DNA of 64,000 bases. Origin: Roseovarius pacificus. GTDB lineage: Bacteria > Pseudomonadota > Alphaproteobacteria > Rhodobacterales > Rhodobacteraceae. Positions 59,951 to 64,000 of the stretch are shown here, one piece after another. How positions within the stretch are numbered: position 1 is the first letter of the stretch; every line of letters starts with the position of its first letter. The position numbers were made by a program, and so were the translations under genes. The stretch is taken from positions 310,001 through 374,000 of the forward strand of contig NZ_FRBR01000001.1 of NCBI RefSeq assembly GCF_900142665.1. Reading direction: 5' to 3'. Below the pieces are notes generated by a model. The model was not told the origin of the DNA. It was given only the letters and a program-made list of their open reading frames with translations, and made no database searches.

Positions 59951-60667
59951 TCAGGCGCCGATGGCCAGCCGTTCGTCGCCCATCTGTTCGGGTTCCGGAT
60001 CACGCAGCACATAACCCCGGCCCCAGACGGTTTCGATATGGTTGTGGCCGCCGGTCGCCTCACTCAGCTTCTTGCGCAGCTTGCAGATGAACACGTCGAT
60101 GATCTTGAGTTCCGGTTCGTCCATGCCGCCATAGAGGTGATTGAGGAACATTTCCTTGGTCAGGGTCGTGCCCTTGCGCAGGCTCAGCAATTCCAGCATC
60201 TGGTATTCCTTGCCGGTCAGATGCACCGGCTGGCCATCGACATCAACGGTCTTGGCGTCGAGGTTCACATTGATCCTGCCCGTCCGGATCACCGATTGCG
60301 AATGTCCTTTCGAACGGCGGATGATCGCATGGATACGCGCCACCAGTTCTTCGCGATGGAAGGGCTTGGTCAGGTAATCGTCGGCCCCGAAGCCGAACCC
60401 CTTGATCTTGCTCTCGGTATCGTCCGCGCCGGACAGGATCAGGATCGGTGTTTCGATCCGCGCCAGACGCAACTGGCGCAGCACCTCATGCCCGTTCATG
60501 TCCGGCAACCCCAAATCCAGCAGGATCAGATCGTAATCGTAAAGTTTGGCCAGATCGATCCCTTCCTCGCCCAGGTCGGTCGTGTAGACGTTCAGGTTTG
60601 CATGGGTCAGCATCATCTCGATACTTTTCGAGGTCGTAGGATCGTCTTCCACCAGAAGCACACGCAT
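59951..60667 (-). CDS. ctrA: Cell cycle response regulator CtrA
   Basis: A 238-residue OmpR-type regulator and master regulator of the alphaproteobacterial cell cycle. The receiver has VLLVEDD and phospho-acceptor D51 in [13 protein letters not shown]; the winged HTH ends [21 protein letters not shown], the CtrA family signature. In Rhodobacteraceae it mainly drives motility, gene transfer agent and quorum-linked genes. A CtrA-type half-site pair lies 57 nt upstream, so it may regulate itself. sciP-like gene follows upstream. Confidence 0.97.
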   Translation of the reverse strand: MRVLLVEDDPTTSKSIEMMLTHANLNVYTTDLGEEGIDLAKLYDYDLILLDLGLPDMNGHEVLRQLRLARIETPILILSGADDTESKIKGFGFGADDYLTKPFHREELVARIHAIIRRSKGHSQSVIRTGRINVNLDAKTVDVDGQPVHLTGKEYQMLELLSLRKGTTLTKEMFLNHLYGGMDEPELKIIDVFICKLRKKLSEATGGHNHIETVWGRGYVLRDPEPEQMGDERLAIGA

Positions 60668-60723
60668 AAAAAATCACTCCGCTAGGTATTCACAAGTGTC
60701 CGAGCGACCTTGGCCGAAATTGG

Positions 60724-60738
60724 TTAACCACAAGTTAC
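60724..60738. promoter_or_regulatory. CtrA-like box upstream of ctrA
   Basis: TTAACCACAAGTTAC reads as TTAA-N7-TTAC, one base from the CtrA consensus TTAA-N7-TTAA, in the intergenic region before ctrA. Autoregulation is likely but inferred. Confidence 0.55.
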
Positions 60739-60765
60739 CCGAACAGAACAAATAGAGACTTCTCC

Positions 60766-61047
60766 TTACGGTTGTCCAGCGCCTCTGTGCCGCACCGTGG
60801 CTTTCAGGCCCTTCGCACCATGCAGGCTCAGCGCCTCGATCCACTCATGAAACTCCTCTTCGCTCAGCCCGTAACGCTTTTGCGCCTCGACCTGCGATAT
60901 CAGCCCGTGCAGCACCCCGCGCACCACTGCACGCTTGCGCGCCACCGTCCAGCGCCGGGTATCGCCGGGCGGTAGATCGGCCCGGCTCATGACGCTGCCA
61001 TCGGGCAATGTCACCGCCCGCAGTCCCTTGACCCGTTTCAAGAACAT
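60766..61047 (-). CDS. sciP: SciP-like DUF1153 protein
   Basis: A 93-residue DUF1153 protein homologous to SciP, which binds CtrA at its promoters and blocks transcription. Core: LPDGSVMSRADLPPGDTRRW-TVARKRAVVRGVLHGLISQVEAQKRYGLSEEEFHEWIEA, a helix-turn-helix fold. ATG 61047 follows AAAGGGTGAG; a GTG at 61071 is an alternative. It directly precedes ctrA on the same strand, the classic pair. Confidence 0.9.
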   Translation of the reverse strand: MFLKRVKGLRAVTLPDGSVMSRADLPPGDTRRWTVARKRAVVRGVLHGLISQVEAQKRYGLSEEEFHEWIEALSLHGAKGLKATVRHRGAGQP

Positions 61048-61170
61048 CACACTCACCCTTTTGTCGTTCACCGCACAAATCCTGCGCGCACACGCTTAAC
61101 GAGCGGTGAAACCCGCTCTTGAGAGTGTTTAGGATTTTCCTATATTCCGCACGATCAAGGAGACCCGCAC

Positions 61171-62310
61171 ATGCCCCTCGACACGACCCTCAATTCCCTT
61201 GGCTTCGCCAAGCCCCCCGCCGAGACTCGCGTCGTCGTCGCCATGTCCGGTGGCGTGGACAGTTCGGTCGTGGCCGCGCAACTGGCCGAGGAAGGCTATG
61301 ACGTGGTCGGCGTGACGCTCCAGCTTTACGATCACGGCGCGGCGCTGGCCAAGAAAGGCGCCTGCTGCGCTGGCATCGACATCCACGACGCCCGCCGCGT
61401 GGCCGAGGACATGGGCTTTCCCCATTACGTGCTGGATTACGAGAACATCTTCCGCGACGCAGTGATCGACGAATTCGCCGACAGTTACCTTGGCGGGGCC
61501 ACCCCCGTACCCTGCATCCGCTGCAACGAGCGCGTGAAGTTCAAGGATCTGCTGGAAACCGCGAAAGACCTCGACGCCGATTGCATGGCCACCGGCCACT
61601 ACATTCAGCGCAAGATGGGCGCGCATGGCCCCGAACTGCACAGCGCGGCAGATGCCAACCGCGACCAAAGCTATTTCCTGTTCTCGACTACACCGGAACA
61701 GCTCGATTACCTGCGCTTCCCGCTTGGCCATCTGCCCTCCAAGGACGCCACCCGCGAACTGGCCGCCCGTTACGGCCTGCAAGTGGCCGACAAGCCCGAC
61801 AGCCAAGACATCTGCTTTGTCCCCGATGGCAATTATGCCAGCGTGATCGAAAAGCTGCGCCCCGGCGCGGCGGAACCGGGTGAGATCGTCCATGCCGACG
61901 GGCGCGTTCTGGGCACGCATGAAGGCGTGATCCACTATACCATCGGCCAGCGCCGCGGCCTTGGCATCGGCGGGCTGAGCGAGCCGCTTTATGTGGTCAG
62001 GCTGGATGTGGACAACAAGCGCGTCGTCGTCGGCCCCAAGGACATGCTTTCAACCCGGATCGTGCCGGTGCGCGAGATCAACTGGCTGGGCGACACGCCC
62101 TTTACCGACCGACCCGAATGGCACGTGTCGGTCAAGGTCCGCTCCACTCGCCCCCCGCGCGAGGCGATCATCCGCCCCCTGTCGGACACCGAGGCCGAGG
62201 TCGAACTGCTGACTCCCGAAGAAGGCGTCAGCCCCGGTCAGGCCTGCGTGTTCTACGAGACCGGCGGCAGCCGCATCCTCGGCGGCGGCTGGATCTGGCG
62301 CGGCTATTGA
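61171..62310 (+). CDS. mnmA: tRNA-specific 2-thiouridylase MnmA
   Basis: A 379-residue enzyme that thiolates U34 of tRNAs for Lys, Glu and Gln. The PP-loop SGGVDSS is at 26-32; the catalytic cysteines are in [11 protein letters not shown] and [13 protein letters not shown]-terminal tRNA-binding domains follow. Divergent from sciP with 123 nt between starts. Confidence 0.97.
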   Translation: MPLDTTLNSLGFAKPPAETRVVVAMSGGVDSSVVAAQLAEEGYDVVGVTLQLYDHGAALAKKGACCAGIDIHDARRVAEDMGFPHYVLDYENIFRDAVIDEFADSYLGGATPVPCIRCNERVKFKDLLETAKDLDADCMATGHYIQRKMGAHGPELHSAADANRDQSYFLFSTTPEQLDYLRFPLGHLPSKDATRELAARYGLQVADKPDSQDICFVPDGNYASVIEKLRPGAAEPGEIVHADGRVLGTHEGVIHYTIGQRRGLGIGGLSEPLYVVRLDVDNKRVVVGPKDMLSTRIVPVREINWLGDTPFTDRPEWHVSVKVRSTRPPREAIIRPLSDTEAEVELLTPEEGVSPGQACVFYETGGSRILGGGWIWRGY

Positions 62311-62330
62311 AACGCCGCGCCACACCGTAG

Positions 62331-62350
62331 GGTGCGCATTCATGCGCACC
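62331..62350. repeat. 8-bp palindrome after mnmA
   Basis: GGTGCGCA-TTCA-TGCGCACC is a perfect inverted repeat 20 nt after the mnmA stop. It lacks a U tract. Words of this type recur in many bacterial genomes, so it may be a dispersed element or 3' stabiliser. Confidence 0.5.
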
Positions 62351-62408
62351 GCCCCAGTCGCACCGGTGTAACAACATGAACGTCAGCACAGGTTCACGTC
62401 AGTAAGCC

Positions 62409-63038
62409 TCAGTCGTCCTTGGGCAGACGACGTTCCATACGTTGCGCCAGTGCATCTTGATCCGATGCCCGCAATCCCGCGATTGCGCCACGATAGTCAC
62501 GCTCCTCACGGTTCTGGCTCAGCTTCGATTTTGCGATCATCCGGGTGACCTCGATACGAAACGCAACGATTCCGCCCAGCATTTGCTGCATGTACTCGCC
62601 CGGAGCGTCGGCCATGCGCCAGGCATTCCTGCCGTTCACCCTGCGCTCGTGAGTGCGCGTCAACAGCCCCACAGCCGCACGCTTGGCATGCTCGTCGTGC
62701 TGAAACGTGATACCGCCATATGCGTGAACCACCTGATAATTCCATGTCGGAACATGCCGATGGTGGTCCTGTTTCGTCGGGTAATAATTCGGCGAGACAT
62801 AACCATCCTCGCCGCGAAAGATCACCAGAACCTCCTGCCCGTCGGCAAGTACCCGATGCATCTCGTTGGCCAGAGCGACATGACCGATCAAATTCGAATC
62901 CGGCCCGGACAGCAGAGGGATGTGATTGGCGATCATGCCCTGTTCCGTTTGCGCCACGATGCAGGCAAGAGGCGCAGCCTCCATGATTGTCTTGATCTCC
63001 TCCGGAGCGATCTCCTGAAAATGCGGCGGAATATACAT
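62409..63038 (-). CDS. FMN-binding PaiB-type protein
   Basis: A 209-residue protein of the PaiB/transcriptional regulator family with an FMN-binding split-barrel. Opening MYIPPHFQEIAPEEIKTIME and VSPNYYPTKQDHHRHVPTWNYQVVHAYG are typical. PaiB proteins bind flavin or act as repressors; the actual role here is unknown. ATG 63038 is the family start. Confidence 0.9.
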   Translation of the reverse strand: MYIPPHFQEIAPEEIKTIMEAAPLACIVAQTEQGMIANHIPLLSGPDSNLIGHVALANEMHRVLADGQEVLVIFRGEDGYVSPNYYPTKQDHHRHVPTWNYQVVHAYGGITFQHDEHAKRAAVGLLTRTHERRVNGRNAWRMADAPGEYMQQMLGGIVAFRIEVTRMIAKSKLSQNREERDYRGAIAGLRASDQDALAQRMERRLPKDD

Positions 63039-63124
63039 GCCTGGGGCCCTTCTGAATGGCATTCGCCAGCACAGCTCTGTAGAGGACTGGACAGTCCTTC
63101 GCAAACCTGTGCCTGCGACGCATA

Positions 63125-63160
63125 AACAAAAGAAAACCCCGCCCTTCATCACAGGCGGGG
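63125..63160 (-). terminator. Terminator of CoxM-type gene
   Basis: On the minus strand CCCCGCC-10nt-GGCGGGG is followed by TTTTCTTTTG, a good rho-independent terminator 26 nt after the stop of the gene at 63186. Confidence 0.85.
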
Positions 63161-63185
63161 CTTTCGGTCTGTCAGGCGCGGCGCG

Positions 63186-63977
63186 TCAGCCTGCGGCGGC
63201 CACGGCGCGTTTGGTCATGACGCCCACCAGATGCGCCCGGTACTCGCCCGAGCCATGCAGATCCGAGATCATGCCATCGCCCGAGAGGCTGAGCCTTTCG
63301 ATGGCATCGGGCGAGAAGTTCGAGCCAAGCGCCGCCTCGGCCTCGGACCAGCGGAACACGCCCTCTTCCGACGCGCCGGTGACGGCCACGCGCACCCCAT
63401 CGGCGTATTTCGCCACGAAGGCGCCCACCAGCGCAAAGCGCGATGCGGGTTGTTCGAACTTCATATAGGCGGCCTTCTCGGGCACCGGGAATTTGACCTC
63501 GGTGATGATCTCGCCCTCGTCCAGCACGGTGGCGAACATCCCCTCGAAGTAGTCGTCAGCGGCGATTTCGCGCGTGTTGGTCACGATGATCGCCCCCGAG
63601 CCGAGCGCCGCCGCCGGATAGCATGCCGACGGGTCGTTATTGGCAAGGCTGCCGCCGATGGTGCCCCGGTTGCGCACCGCCGGGTCGCCGATGTTCCCGG
63701 CCAGTGCGGCAAGGGCCGGATATTTTCCCGCACCCGCCGCCACCTCGGCGTGGGTGGTGGCCGCGCCGATGCACAGCCGCCCCTCGTCGTCCTCGCTGAT
63801 GCCCTTGATCTCGTCGATGGCGGTCAGGCTGACCAGCACCTCGGGCATGGCCAGGCGCTGTTTCAGCGTCGGGATCAGCGTTTGCCCTCCGCCAAGCGCC
63901 TGGTTTTCATCGGACGCGGCCAGCAGTTTCACCGCATCGGCCAACGTGGTCGGGCGTTCGATATCGAATGCATACAT
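63186..63977 (-). CDS. FAD-binding (medium) subunit, CO/xanthine dehydrogenase family
   Basis: A 263-residue subunit M of a molybdenum hydroxylase. The FAD-binding loops ALGGGQTLIP and TIGGSLANNDPSACYPA are clear. It passes electrons between the Fe-S and Mo subunits, which are probably encoded upstream beyond the window. ATG 63977 has AAGGAGAAACCGACA before it. CoxM of aerobic CO dehydrogenase or a related form-II enzyme are the candidates; the large subunit would settle it. Confidence 0.92.
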   Translation of the reverse strand: MYAFDIERPTTLADAVKLLAASDENQALGGGQTLIPTLKQRLAMPEVLVSLTAIDEIKGISEDDEGRLCIGAATTHAEVAAGAGKYPALAALAGNIGDPAVRNRGTIGGSLANNDPSACYPAAALGSGAIIVTNTREIAADDYFEGMFATVLDEGEIITEVKFPVPEKAAYMKFEQPASRFALVGAFVAKYADGVRVAVTGASEEGVFRWSEAEAALGSNFSPDAIERLSLSGDGMISDLHGSGEYRAHLVGVMTKRAVAAAG

Positions 63978-63990
63978 TGTCGGTTTCTCC

Positions 63991-64000
63991 TTACTTGGCC
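63991..64000 (-). CDS. Tail of upstream gene (partial)
   Basis: The minus strand shows a TAA at 63991-63993 directly before the ribosome binding site of the CoxM-type gene. It is probably the stop of the upstream subunit gene (likely the large Mo subunit). Too short to identify. Confidence 0.3.

Overview
The window looks like chromosomal DNA of a Rhodobacteraceae (Roseobacter-group) alphaproteobacterium. Reasons visible in the sequence: high-GC core genes; a ctrA gene next to a sciP-like (DUF1153) gene; a two-piece permuted tmRNA with the tag ANDNRAPVAVAA; an alphaproteobacterial GTTC-N7-GTTC SOS operator; a TGA-N9-TCA iron operator; and family members typical of the group (TrgA, DUF1638, DUF4169, BCCT transporter, corrinoid protein). 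No species is assigned.

Layout. 0-7 kb: the end of a radical SAM gene, a corrinoid protein with a DUF1638 partner, SufE, a lipoprotein, RNase D and the purM-purN pair. 6.9-10 kb: a CAU tRNA (probably Ile2), a small AT-rich islet with an XRE regulator, a histidine kinase, a metallo-hydrolase and tRNA-Asn. 10.3-16.9 kb: an iron-type cluster (imelysin, di-heme oxidoreductase, second imelysin, DUF1513) with a divergent outer-membrane porin and an iron-box palindrome between them. 16.9-23.6 kb: an accessory region made of a complete IS3-family element with a 4-bp target duplication, a 50-nt 3' fragment of an initiator tRNA gene, a DUF5681-DUF5681-ParB/DNA-methyltransferase operon, a divergent DUF3489-DUF2924-serine recombinase operon, and a repeat-rich tail ending at tRNA-Ser. 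23.8-36.2 kb: core metabolism and membrane genes, nearly all on the minus strand and often overlapping by 1-4 nt (AlaX, DUF3772/MscS channel, CysK, AIG2-Nudix fusion, TrgA, Cfa, photolyase, PLP enzyme, BCCT transporter, glyoxalase-like). 36.2-38 kb: a poorly coding, AT-richer stretch with one orphan gene inside a 22-bp direct repeat, followed by ssrA. 38.4-64 kb: ChrA, SspB (adaptor for the ssrA tag), a phospholipid-methyltransferase-like protein, FumC, DUF4169/RHH, PrfB, PBP1A, an amidase, an aminotransferase, an M48 protease, two DsbA-like proteins, HisI, a NifU-like scaffold, RecG-LigA, CtrA-SciP, MnmA, PaiB-like and a CoxM-type FAD subunit.

Functional links: ssrA and sspB encode a degradation tag and its ClpXP adaptor about 1.4 kb apart. 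CtrA and SciP are regulator and antagonist, with a CtrA-like half-site pair upstream of ctrA. The iron cluster has its own operator. Downstream of recG lies a 40-codon membrane-protein gene with a strong ribosome binding site, a strong terminator and a perfect SOS operator about 60 nt upstream. This candidate SOS-induced membrane peptide, similar in layout to SidA or TisB, is the most interesting undescribed item I found.
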